Assembly (NCBI GenBank): GCA_965219705.1
Contig: OZ244789.1
Location: 2,666,001 to 2,730,000, forward strand
Source of the DNA: JAJECS01 sp965219705
GTDB taxonomy: Bacteria; Chloroflexota; UBA11872
Length of the DNA stretch: 64,000 nt
Reading direction: 5' to 3'
Shown: one piece after another, positions 23,135-31,543 of the stretch
Position numbering within the stretch: position 1 is the first letter of the stretch
How the letters are laid out: the number at the start of each line of letters is the position of its first letter
The notes under the pieces: generated by a model
The model's input: the letters and a program-made list of their open reading frames with translations, nothing else
Told to the model about the DNA's origin: nothing
The model's database searches: none
Translations under genes and position numbers: made by a program

Positions 23135-24307
23135 TCAGCGGGTGAGGACCGCTCGCAGTCGCCAGATGGCCAGCGCGTAGAAGGCCGCCGCGTATCCGAG
23201 CAGGATGCCGAGAAACGGCAGCACGTCGCCGATGCCTCCGTCGTCGCGCACCAGAGCCTCGAACGCTTCCAGCGCCCAGGCGTGCGGGGTGACGTGAGCC
23301 GCGGTCCAGACGCCCGGGGCAAACAGCTCCATGACGTACAGCGGCAACATGCAGCCGCCGAGGGCCGCGGTGCCGAGTCCCAGGAACACCCCCACCGGCG
23401 CCGCCTGCTGGTCGTTGCTGAAGAGCGCGCCCATGAGCATGGCGGCCCCGCTGCCGACGAGTCCGAATGTCACCGCGATCAGGATGGCGCTGAACGGATC
23501 GCCCCAGCGCACGCCGAACATCAGCATGGTGCCCAGCATGATGTACAGGCCCTGCACCAGAGCTACGGCGAACCGCCCGAGTCCCTCGCCGAGCAGGATG
23601 GTGCGCACGGACGTGGGAGTCGCGAACATGCGGCGGGCGATGCCCAACCGCCGCGTCTGCACCAGCGCGGCCGACCCGGCAAGCGAGGTGAGAAACATGA
23701 ACAGCATGAGTTGCTGCTGGGCGCCGAGGTCGAATTGCCCCCAGCTGACGCGGCGGACGGACGGCTCTCCGGCAACGGTCGTCGCGACTTGAATTTCGCC
23801 CAATTCGTCCCTTACGGAGGCCGCTTGAGCCAGCGCCTGGTCATAGGACGCGGCGCCCTGGCCGGCGACGAAGGCGGCGATGCGCGGCAGCGCCATTTGC
23901 TCCGCGAGTATCGCGTCGATGGTGCGGCGAATGCTCAGCGAATCCTGCCCCGGCCGAGCGATGAAGTCGATTTCCACGGCGTCGCCGGCGCGGATGGCCT
24001 CGTCGTAGCTGGGCGGGATGATCAGGCCGGCCTCCAGCTCGCCCCGCTCGACGGCGCGCACAACGGTGTCGCGGTCATCGTGCCGCTGAACCACGAATGT
24101 CTCGTGCGCCTCCAGGGCCTCGACCATGGCCGTCGCGAGGTCGCCGGTGCCGGGAGCCACCAGGCCCACACGCGGATCGAATCCGCGTCCGAACACCGAG
24201 CCCAGCACCAGAATGAGCAGCATGGGGAGGATGAGGACGAAGAACACGTTGGCGCGGTCGCGCGTGAAGCGGCGCAGGTTCGACGCGGCGATCGCGAGCG
24301 CCTTCAT
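23135..24307 (-). CDS. ABC-2 type exporter permease
   Basis: A 390-residue membrane protein. It has an N-terminal helix (V-L-I-L-P-M-L-L-I-L-V-L-G), a large extracytoplasmic domain (about residues 35-190) and then five more helices, including the Q-T-R-R-L-G-I-A-R-R-M coupling segment. This is the ABC2_membrane_3 (YhgE/DrrB-like) layout. The ATG overlaps the stop of the preceding permease by ATGA. It is the last gene of the ATPase-permease-permease operon, which probably exports a hydrophobic compound or drug. Confidence 0.87.
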   Translation of the reverse strand: MKALAIAASNLRRFTRDRANVFFVLILPMLLILVLGSVFGRGFDPRVGLVAPGTGDLATAMVEALEAHETFVVQRHDDRDTVVRAVERGELEAGLIIPPSYDEAIRAGDAVEIDFIARPGQDSLSIRRTIDAILAEQMALPRIAAFVAGQGAASYDQALAQAASVRDELGEIQVATTVAGEPSVRRVSWGQFDLGAQQQLMLFMFLTSLAGSAALVQTRRLGIARRMFATPTSVRTILLGEGLGRFAVALVQGLYIMLGTMLMFGVRWGDPFSAILIAVTFGLVGSGAAMLMGALFSNDQQAAPVGVFLGLGTAALGGCMLPLYVMELFAPGVWTAAHVTPHAWALEAFEALVRDDGGIGDVLPFLGILLGYAAAFYALAIWRLRAVLTR

Positions 24308-25497
24308 GGATTCAGCCTCCGCCGCAGCAGGGCGAGCGCGATCACCGACGTCACCGCGGTGAAGCCGAGCAAGGCGGCAACCGCGGGCAGGATGTCGATG
24401 ATCGCGCCGCCGGCCAGATCGCCGAGCCCTTGCAAGAACCAACCTTGAGGCGTGATGAAGCGCAGGTTTGCCAGCAGCCCTTCGGCCCGGCTGATCGGAA
24501 AGAACGTCCCGCCGATGATTCCCAGCACGACGGCGGTGACGGAGGAATACACCGCCGCTTGCTCGGACGTTCGGGCCAACGAGCTCACGAGGGCCATGAC
24601 GCCGATGGCCGACGCGGTGCCAGCGACGATCAGCAGTGCCACGCCGCCGGGATTGCCCCAGTCGGCGCCCAGCAAGAGCGTGGTGGCGACGACGAGGACC
24701 AGCATGCTCACCAGGCCCAGTCCGAAGGCGGTGATCGCCTTGCCCAGGATGATCGACCATTTCGGCAGCGGCGCCGCCAGCAAGCGGCTCAACGTGCCGG
24801 CGTGACGTTCCTCCATCAGGCTGTTGACGCCGAACTGCACCGTGAAGAACAGGAAGAACACGGCGACCCCGGCGGCGTAGAACGTCGTGTCGTCGAGTTG
24901 CTTGGTCGTGGCGGACACGTCTCCCACCGTGACCGGGCTGGGCGTGGATGCCGCCTGTTGCGCGATGGCTTCCGCGTCGGCCAGGCGCCCGGGATCGAAT
25001 GAGGCCAACGTGCCAACGGCGCCCTGCACATAGTCGAGTTTCCGGGCGTAGTCCTGGACGACCGCCACGGCGAGGGTCGACGCGAGCGACGCGTCTGCGC
25101 CCTGGACGACTCGCAGCTCCGCCGGTTGGCCGGTCTGCACGCGCGCGGAGAATCCGGCCGGAACGATGATGGCCGCGTCGACGTCCTGATCGACACCTTC
25201 AGCGTCGCCGGCGACGAGGCGCGTGGCCTCGTCCGCGCTCGCCGCGTGCACCAGGTTGACGCTGCCGTCGTCCGCGAGGCCGCCCAGCACGCCGTTGACG
25301 AGCGGGGCGGCGAGCGGTCCTTGATCAAGATCCGCGACGGCATACGTCGCCGTGAAGTCGAAGTCGCTGATGGGGTTGAAGACGAAGCCGAAGATGACGG
25401 CCAGACCCAGGGGGGCGGCGATGGCGAACACATACACCGAGCGGTCGCGGGCGCGCTGCCGCAGGTCCTTCGCCGCGATGACGAGTGCGGGCCGCAT
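24304..25497 (-). CDS. ABC-2 type exporter permease
   Basis: A 397-residue homologue of the downstream permease with the same layout: one N-terminal helix, an extracytoplasmic domain of about 180 residues, and five C-terminal helices. The E-E-R-H-A-G-T-L-S-R-L-L-A-A-P motif (E-R-x-x-G-T-x-x-x-L) is the hallmark coupling segment of ABC-2 permeases. It lies 2 bases after the ATPase gene. The two dissimilar permeases probably form a heterodimer. Confidence 0.88.
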   Translation of the reverse strand: MRPALVIAAKDLRQRARDRSVYVFAIAAPLGLAVIFGFVFNPISDFDFTATYAVADLDQGPLAAPLVNGVLGGLADDGSVNLVHAASADEATRLVAGDAEGVDQDVDAAIIVPAGFSARVQTGQPAELRVVQGADASLASTLAVAVVQDYARKLDYVQGAVGTLASFDPGRLADAEAIAQQAASTPSPVTVGDVSATTKQLDDTTFYAAGVAVFFLFFTVQFGVNSLMEERHAGTLSRLLAAPLPKWSIILGKAITAFGLGLVSMLVLVVATTLLLGADWGNPGGVALLIVAGTASAIGVMALVSSLARTSEQAAVYSSVTAVVLGIIGGTFFPISRAEGLLANLRFITPQGWFLQGLGDLAGGAIIDILPAVAALLGFTAVTSVIALALLRRRLNP

Positions 25498-25499
25498 GC

Positions 25500-26429
25500 C
25501 TAGTCCCGCAGTGAGCGCCCGGTGAGATGCAGGAACACCGCTTCCAGGTTCGGCTCGTCGATCTCGACGCCGGTGGTCGACACGCCGGCCTCATTCAGCG
25601 CGGACAAGAGCGCCATCAGCGTGTTGCCGGCCTGCTCGACCAGCACGTCGATTCCTCCGTCGACCACGTCCACCTGTTGCACCCCGGCGATGCGGCCGAG
25701 CGCCTCAGCGCCGGCTTGCAGAGGGCCGGTCGCGCTCAAGCGCACGCGGTCGTGCTGGCTCACGATTTGCGCGAGTTCGCGGCGCGTTCCTTCGGCTTTG
25801 ATCTGCCCGCGATCGATGATCCCGATGCGGTCGCACAGTCGCTCGGCTTCTTCCATGTAGTGTGTTGTGTACAGCACCGCCAGACCCTCGCTGCCAAGCT
25901 GCTCGATGCTTTCGAGAATGGCGTTCCGGCTCTGCGGATCGACCCCCACGGTCGGCTCGTCGAGTACCAGCAGGCGCGGGGCGTGCAGCAGCCCGATGCC
26001 AATGTTGAGTCGGCGCTTCATGCCGCCGGAGAAAGTATCGGCCCGATCGTCGGCGCGGTCGCTGAGCCCGATGATCTCGAGCACCTCGTCCACGCGGAGC
26101 CGCAGCTTCGCGCGCGGCATGTCGTACAGGCGGCCGAAGAATCGCAGGTTCTCGCGCGCCGTGAGGTCGGGGTAAATGGCCAGGTCCTGCGGGACCAGTC
26201 CGATCTTGGCTTTGAGCTTGACCGTGCCGGGGCTCAGGGGCTCGCCGTCCAGCAGCACCCGGCCGTCGTCACGCTCCATCAGCCCTACGGCCATGGAGAT
26301 GCTGGTGGTCTTGCCCGCGCCGTTGGGCCCCAACAGGCCGTAGGTCTCGCCGGCGGCGATCTGAAAGCTCACGCCGTCGACCGCCTTGAGCTCGCCGAAG
26401 CTCTTGCGCAAGTCGCGGCACTTGAGCAC
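25500..26429 (-). CDS. ABC transporter ATP-binding protein (ABC-2 exporter)
   Basis: A 309-residue ATPase with Walker A G-P-N-G-A-G-K-T-T (34-42), the Q-loop L-V-P-Q-D, signature F-S-G-G-M-K-R-R-L, Walker B L-L-V-L-D-E-P-T and the H-loop T-T-H-Y-M-E-E-A-E. The C-terminal extension resembles DrrA/YhaQ-type exporter ATPases. It is the first gene of the three-gene operon and starts at GTG 26429. Confidence 0.93.
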   Translation of the reverse strand: MLKCRDLRKSFGELKAVDGVSFQIAAGETYGLLGPNGAGKTTSISMAVGLMERDDGRVLLDGEPLSPGTVKLKAKIGLVPQDLAIYPDLTARENLRFFGRLYDMPRAKLRLRVDEVLEIIGLSDRADDRADTFSGGMKRRLNIGIGLLHAPRLLVLDEPTVGVDPQSRNAILESIEQLGSEGLAVLYTTHYMEEAERLCDRIGIIDRGQIKAEGTRRELAQIVSQHDRVRLSATGPLQAGAEALGRIAGVQQVDVVDGGIDVLVEQAGNTLMALLSALNEAGVSTTGVEIDEPNLEAVFLHLTGRSLRD

Positions 26430-26780
26430 GGGGTGGTTGTTAGCCGTGGAACATTATCCAGGGGGCGAAACGGCCCCCATGGTATCCGGCCATTGACGCG
26501 ACGTGGGTCCGGCTTTGCCTTCTGGCGGAATCCACATCTTGCAGGGCCGCTTCGGCGTCGCTTCGGCTGACATTCATGGCAGGCACCGTCCGTGTACAAC
26601 AGCATTAGGCTATGCCACGCCGATCACTTTGTCAAACAGAGTGCTCTGGATTATCGCGTGCCTGCCTGACTGCCGATGGATGACCAGCCGGACAGTCTGC
26701 GCCACAGGACAGTCTAGGTCCCGCGCGGTCGAGCGGCGCGCCTTCTAGAATCCGCCACTTGCCGTTTCCGTGAGGACCTG
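26430..26780. other. gene-free divergent intergenic region
   Basis: About 350 bases between the ABC ATPase (reverse) and the flavin oxidoreductase (forward). It must contain both promoters. I see no repeat, hairpin or regulator site that I can name. Confidence 0.4.
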
Positions 26781-27818
26781 ATGCCGGGATTGTTCGATCC
26801 GCTGCGGGTGCGCGGCGTGACCCTGCGCAACCGCGTCGTCATGGCTCCCATGGACCAGTTGGCGGCCGTGGACGGCGAGTCGGCCGGCGACTGGCACGTG
26901 GTGCACTACGGCTCGCGCGCGGTCGGGGGCGCTGGGCTGATCTTCGTCGAGGTCACCGCGGTCGAACCGCGGGGCGTGATCTATCCCGTCAACCTTGGGC
27001 TGTGGGACGACGCCCAGATCGAGCCCCTGCGTCGCATCGCGGCCTTCTGCGCCTCGCAAGGCGCCGTGATCGGCCTCCAGCTCGGCCACGCCGGGCGCAA
27101 GGCCTACTTCGACGACCGCGGGTACTCCGAGCACCGCCTGGTGGCGCCGAGCCCGCTGCCCTTCGATGAGGGCTGGCGTGTGCCGGAGAGCCTCTCGATT
27201 GCCGAAATCCACGACATCGTCAGTGCCTTTGCCGCCGCCGCGCACCGCGCCGTCGAGGCAGGATTCCAAGCCATCGAGGTTCATTCCGCCCACGGCTACC
27301 TGCTCAGCGAGTTCTTCTCGCCGCTGACCAACCGGCGCGACGACGCCTACGGAGGCGAAATCGAGGGTCGCTCGCGCATGCCGTGCGAGGTCGTCGCCGC
27401 CGTTCGGGCGACGGTGCCGGACCGGATGCCGATCTCGGTGCGGATTTCGGGCACCGATTTCGCGAAGGGCGGCAACACCGCCGACGACATGGCCATTGGC
27501 GCGGCGCGGCTGCGGGCGGCCGGGGCCGATCTCATTCACGTCAGCAGCGGCGGCGTCACGCCAATTGTTCCCGACGTCTACCCCGGCTACCTGCTGCCGG
27601 TGGCGGAGACCATCCGCCGCGTGGCCGGTGGACCGGTCATCGCGGTGGGGCTCATCGAGCACGCGCAGATGGCCGATGAGATCGTGCGCAACGGGCGCGC
27701 GGACCTGGTCGCCCTCGGACGCGAGCTGCTGCGCAACCCGTACTGGACGCTCCACGCCGCCAGCGAGCTCGGCGTCGAGGTGCCGTGGCCCGGAACTTAC
27801 TACCAGGCCAAACGCTAG
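26781..27818 (+). CDS. NADH:flavin oxidoreductase, old yellow enzyme family (YqjM/FadH-like barrel)
   Basis: A 345-residue FMN TIM barrel: L-F-D-P-L-R-V-R-G-V-T-L-R-N-R at the start, Q-L-G-H-A-G-R-K (FMN contacts), H-S-A-H-G-Y-L-L-S-E-F-F-S-P-L-T-N-R-R-D-D-x-Y-G-G (substrate-site signature), V-R-I-S-G-T-D-F, and V-A-L-G-R-E-L-L-R-N-P at the phosphate site. It reduces activated C=C bonds or related electrophiles. The position after A-P-M, a cysteine tuning the flavin in YqjM, is Asp here (A-P-M-D-Q-L). It is convergent with the ThDP enzyme. Confidence 0.9.
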   Translation: MPGLFDPLRVRGVTLRNRVVMAPMDQLAAVDGESAGDWHVVHYGSRAVGGAGLIFVEVTAVEPRGVIYPVNLGLWDDAQIEPLRRIAAFCASQGAVIGLQLGHAGRKAYFDDRGYSEHRLVAPSPLPFDEGWRVPESLSIAEIHDIVSAFAAAAHRAVEAGFQAIEVHSAHGYLLSEFFSPLTNRRDDAYGGEIEGRSRMPCEVVAAVRATVPDRMPISVRISGTDFAKGGNTADDMAIGAARLRAAGADLIHVSSGGVTPIVPDVYPGYLLPVAETIRRVAGGPVIAVGLIEHAQMADEIVRNGRADLVALGRELLRNPYWTLHAASELGVEVPWPGTYYQAKR

Positions 27819-27830
27819 CCGGCGGCGGGG

Positions 27831-29477
27831 CTAGTGCGCTGCCCGAATCGGAGCGCCATTGCGCCGCACGATTGGCGCCTCCGCGGGCTCGATTGCGACG
27901 TTGACCAGGCTGGGCAGGCCAGATGCGAACGCGCGGTCGAGCGCGGCGTCCAGCTCTGCCGGTTTCGTGACGTGCTCCCCGTGGCCGCCGAGCGCCTCGA
28001 CCGCGAGGTCGTAGCGGGAGGGGAGCAGGTCGCAGGCGAAGATTCGATCTTCGCCGTAGGTTCGCGCCTGCAAGCGGCGCTCGGCGTTCCAACCGGCGTC
28101 GTTGCCGACAACGGCGACGAACGGCAACTCGTGGCGCACCGCGGTGTCGAACTCCATCAGATGGAAGCCGACCGCGCCATCACCCTGGAGCGCCACGATC
28201 GGCGCTTCTCGATTGTAGATACGCGCCGCGAGCGCGAAGGGGATCGAGCTGCCGATGGATCCGGCCGGACCATTGATGATTCGTCGCCGGCCGCTGAGCA
28301 GCGCCTGGGCCCATTGGCCGAATTCGCCGCCGTCGGCGACGACAATTCCTTCGTTGACCCATGGCCGGATTGCCATGCACAGCTCGATCGGATGCAGGGG
28401 GCCCTCGGGCGGCGACCGCCAGGCGTCCCAGGCTGCGGGCCGGTAGGCCACGGCGGTCTCGACCGCGGTGCGCCAGGCATCGTGCCCGGCGCCTCTGGTC
28501 ACGGCTGCCAGTCGGCGCGCCGCGTGCAGCGGGTCGGCTTGCACCGCCGCCGCAATCCGTTGGGATGGCCTCACGTTTCGCCGTGTCAGGTCAAGCACGG
28601 CGACGTCGGTGTCGATCTGGGCGAAGCGCGCGTCGCGGGCGAAGACCGGCGATGCACCAAATTGCAGTGAGTGGTCCAGACGCTTGCCGAGGAGCACCAC
28701 CACGTCGGCTTGCGCCAGCACCTCGGCGAACGCTCCCAGGCTCGGATCGTTGACGCCTCGGGGGCTCTCACCGGCCACGACCGGGACGCCCGTTGCCGCT
28801 TCCAGCTCCTGCAGCGCAGAGCTCGCCGGCGGCCGCATCATGGCCGGGCCGGCCAGGATCATTGGGCGTTGGGCGCTGTCCAGCAGCTCCCCTATGCGGC
28901 GCCCAGCGTCGTCATCGAGCATCGGCGAGTTGGTGCATAGCGACTCGCCTTCGGCCCGCTGGGCCTGCGCCTCCAGTACGTCGCTGGGCAGACTGACCAC
29001 CACCGGACCGGGACGACCGTGCGAGGCCAAGGCCAGCGCGCGTCGCGCGTCACCACCCAGCGATGCCGGGTTTTCCGCGGTCCAGGCGGCCTTCGCCAGT
29101 GGTTCGGCGAGCTGAGCCTGGGGCATCTCCTGGAAAGCGCCGCGCCCGTCGTCCGCCCGTGCGCTCTGGCCGCTGAGCACCACCAGCGGCGACTCCGCCT
29201 GCCGCGCCACAAAGAGCGCCGAAAGTCCGTTGGCATGCCCGGGACCCGCGGTGAGCAGGGCCACGCCGGGCCGGCCGGTCAGCCGGCCCCAGGCATCGGC
29301 CATGTGGACGGCCGCCGCCTCGTGTCGCACGTGGATGATCTCGAGGCCCGCATCGAGGCACGCGTCATACACCGAGAGAATCTGGTTGCCCGATAGCGAG
29401 AACAGGCGCTCGACCCCTGACTCGATCAGCGCCGCAACCAGGTGAGCCGCGCCGGTACTGCCTGAGCGACTTGGCAC
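27831..29477 (-). CDS. thiamine-diphosphate-dependent enzyme (acetolactate synthase/oxalyl-CoA decarboxylase-like)
   Basis: A 548-residue three-domain ThDP enzyme. The N-terminal Pyr domain has the catalytic Glu in V-R-H-E-A-A-A-V-H-M-A and G-P-G-H-A-N-G. The central domain and the C-terminal PP domain follow, the latter with the cofactor motif G-D-G-A-V-G-F-H and V-V-G-N-D. Biosynthetic AHAS, benzoylformate decarboxylase and 2-hydroxyacyl-CoA lyases share this layout. No small AHAS subunit or ilv gene is adjacent, so a catabolic 2-keto-acid or acyl-CoA role is more likely. It lies 116 bases downstream of the ABC importer permease and may belong to its operon. Confidence 0.85.
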   Translation of the reverse strand: MPSRSGSTGAAHLVAALIESGVERLFSLSGNQILSVYDACLDAGLEIIHVRHEAAAVHMADAWGRLTGRPGVALLTAGPGHANGLSALFVARQAESPLVVLSGQSARADDGRGAFQEMPQAQLAEPLAKAAWTAENPASLGGDARRALALASHGRPGPVVVSLPSDVLEAQAQRAEGESLCTNSPMLDDDAGRRIGELLDSAQRPMILAGPAMMRPPASSALQELEAATGVPVVAGESPRGVNDPSLGAFAEVLAQADVVVLLGKRLDHSLQFGASPVFARDARFAQIDTDVAVLDLTRRNVRPSQRIAAAVQADPLHAARRLAAVTRGAGHDAWRTAVETAVAYRPAAWDAWRSPPEGPLHPIELCMAIRPWVNEGIVVADGGEFGQWAQALLSGRRRIINGPAGSIGSSIPFALAARIYNREAPIVALQGDGAVGFHLMEFDTAVRHELPFVAVVGNDAGWNAERRLQARTYGEDRIFACDLLPSRYDLAVEALGGHGEHVTKPAELDAALDRAFASGLPSLVNVAIEPAEAPIVRRNGAPIRAAH

Positions 29478-29593
29478 TGACTGGCCTTCTCGAAGCTAGC
29501 CTGGGGTTGGCGATGGTACCCGCAGGCGCACACGCCGGGTGTGTCCCGGCCACTTGCCGCGGGCGGCGTTCCAACTGGGCCCACTCGCGCGCC

Positions 29594-30493
29594 TCAGCCT
29601 TGCCGGGCGCTTCCCCGCACGTCGAACGCATCCCGCAGGCCGTCGCCAATGAAGTTGATCGAAAGCACGGCCAGGCTCACGGCAACTCCCGGAGACACCC
29701 ACATCCACGGCATCTCGGCCAGAAACGCGATTTCCTTGGCGTCGCTGAGCATCGAGCCCCAACTCGCATTGGGTTGCTGGACCCCCAGACCGAGGAAGCT
29801 CAGCCCGGCCTCCGTCAAGATGGCGCCGGCCACGCCGAGCGTGGCGGCGACCGTGATTGGACCAATGCTGTTGGGCAGCAAGTGACGCAAGATGATGCGC
29901 GCGTTTGACGCTCCCAGCGCCCGCGACGCCACGACGTAGTCGAGCTCGCGTAGAACCAGCACCTGCCCGCGCACCAACCGTGCCACTCCGGGCCATCCAA
30001 AGATCCCGATGATCCACATGATATTGAAGATATTGGGTCCGATCATCCCAGCTATAACCACGATCAATATAAAGGTGGGGAAAGCCAATACAACGTCTGT
30101 GATGCGCATGATGATATTGTCGACGCGGCCTCCAACCAGTCCGGCGAATCCTCCCAGGACCAGGCCAATCGCGATGTAAATGCCCACGGCCACGATCCCC
30201 ACCGATAGCGAAACTCGCGCGGCGAATACCAGGCGGCTGAATACGTCGCGCCCGGCCCGGTCGGTTCCCAGAACATGTTCTGTGCTCGGAGGCTGAAGAA
30301 TCACCTTTACGTCCACGCGATTCGGCTCATAAGGCGCAACGAACTCAGCGAAGATAGCGAGCACGACCATCAGGCCAAGGAGTCCGAGCCCAAGCACCGC
30401 CAGTCGGTGCGAGAAGAACCGACGTATGCTGCGCTTCCACGGTGAAAGATCGGGTGCAATTTCTAGGATGGTAGGATCAATTGTTTGTGCCAT
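29594..30493 (-). CDS. dipeptide/oligopeptide-type ABC importer permease (DppC/OppC-like)
   Basis: A 299-residue permease with the N-terminal OppC helix (L-A-V-L-G-L-G-L-L-G-L), the G-T-D-R-A-G-R-D-V-F-S-R-L motif after it, five further helices and the EAA loop A-S-R-A-L-G-A-S-N-A-R-I-I-L-R-H-L-L-P. The ATG shares a base with the stop of the upstream DppB-like gene (TGATG). Parts of this gene are much AT-richer than the window (30001-30060 has 26 G+C of 60). Confidence 0.92.
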   Translation of the reverse strand: MAQTIDPTILEIAPDLSPWKRSIRRFFSHRLAVLGLGLLGLMVVLAIFAEFVAPYEPNRVDVKVILQPPSTEHVLGTDRAGRDVFSRLVFAARVSLSVGIVAVGIYIAIGLVLGGFAGLVGGRVDNIIMRITDVVLAFPTFILIVVIAGMIGPNIFNIMWIIGIFGWPGVARLVRGQVLVLRELDYVVASRALGASNARIILRHLLPNSIGPITVAATLGVAGAILTEAGLSFLGLGVQQPNASWGSMLSDAKEIAFLAEMPWMWVSPGVAVSLAVLSINFIGDGLRDAFDVRGSARQG

Positions 30494-31455
30494 CAATGCC
30501 GAATCCTTGGGTCAATGAATGCGTACACAATATCAGTAAGGAGATTCGCCGCAACAACCGCTACAGCGCTAATCATTATTACACCCATTTGCACAGGATA
30601 ATCACGCTGTAATATCGCTTCGTATCCAAGGACGCCTAGACCTTGCCATGAGAAGAGATTCTCGATGATAAAGGCTCCGCCCACCAGCTGCGGAAGGCCA
30701 AGGCCGACGATTGTCACGATTGGAATCAGAGCATTGCGGAACACATGCTTCCATAGCACGACGTTTGGGTGGAGCCCCTTTGCCAGTGCCGTAGTGACGT
30801 ACTCGCCGGAGAGCGCGTCCAGCACTGAAGCCCGCGTGTAGCGCATGTAGCCGGCGATGTCGCGTAGGGCCAGCGCAAGGATCGGAAGAATGGAATGCCT
30901 GATGAGGTCGAGGTTGAAGCCGATCTCGCCCCCCGCGGTCCACATACCGAAGGTTGGCAGCCACCCCAGTACCACGGCGAAAAGAAACATGAAGATAAGC
31001 GCGAAGAAGAATTCAGGTATCGATACCGCGAAGAACGCTGCCAGCGAGAAACTCATATCGGTGATGGAATATTGACGCAACGCCGATATGACTCCCGCTA
31101 TGATTCCAAGCACAAGCCCGAGCGCTATGGCTGCACCTACAAGCCCGAGGGTGATGGGGAGCCGCTTGATGATCAGCTCGCTTACAGGCGTGCGCTTATG
31201 GAATGACTTCCCAAGATTCCCTGTCAGCACATCGCGCAACCAGATAAAGTAGCGCACCGGTCCGGGGAGATTGAGTCCCAACTCCTCTCGCAGGCGGTCG
31301 ACTTCCTCGTTGCTCAGGACTTCCATTTGCAGCGGGTCGACCAAGGCGTCGATCGGGTCGCCGGGCGCTAGATTGATCAGAATGAATACGACGGCCGATA
31401 TGCCAACGAGGATCGGAATCGAGATGAGAATGCGTCGGACGATGTAGCGCGTCAC
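30493..31455 (-). CDS. dipeptide/oligopeptide-type ABC importer permease (DppB/OppB-like)
   Basis: A 320-residue permease with the DppB N-terminus (R-Y-I-V-R-R-I-L-I-S-I-P-I-L-V-G), the P-G-D-P segment after the first helix, five more helices and the EAA loop T-R-A-S-V-L-D-A-L-S-G-E-Y. It pairs with the DppC-like protein to form the membrane channel. It is positioned between the solute-binding protein and DppC. Like its partner it has AT-rich stretches. Confidence 0.92.
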   Translation of the reverse strand: MTRYIVRRILISIPILVGISAVVFILINLAPGDPIDALVDPLQMEVLSNEEVDRLREELGLNLPGPVRYFIWLRDVLTGNLGKSFHKRTPVSELIIKRLPITLGLVGAAIALGLVLGIIAGVISALRQYSITDMSFSLAAFFAVSIPEFFFALIFMFLFAVVLGWLPTFGMWTAGGEIGFNLDLIRHSILPILALALRDIAGYMRYTRASVLDALSGEYVTTALAKGLHPNVVLWKHVFRNALIPIVTIVGLGLPQLVGGAFIIENLFSWQGLGVLGYEAILQRDYPVQMGVIMISAVAVVAANLLTDIVYAFIDPRIRH

Positions 31456-31543
31456 GTCAGCACGGGCCGAGGCGCGACGAAGGGCGAGGCCGGAGCTTCA
31501 CGCCCCGGCCTCGCGCCAACGCCGGTGTCAGGCAAACGGCGGG

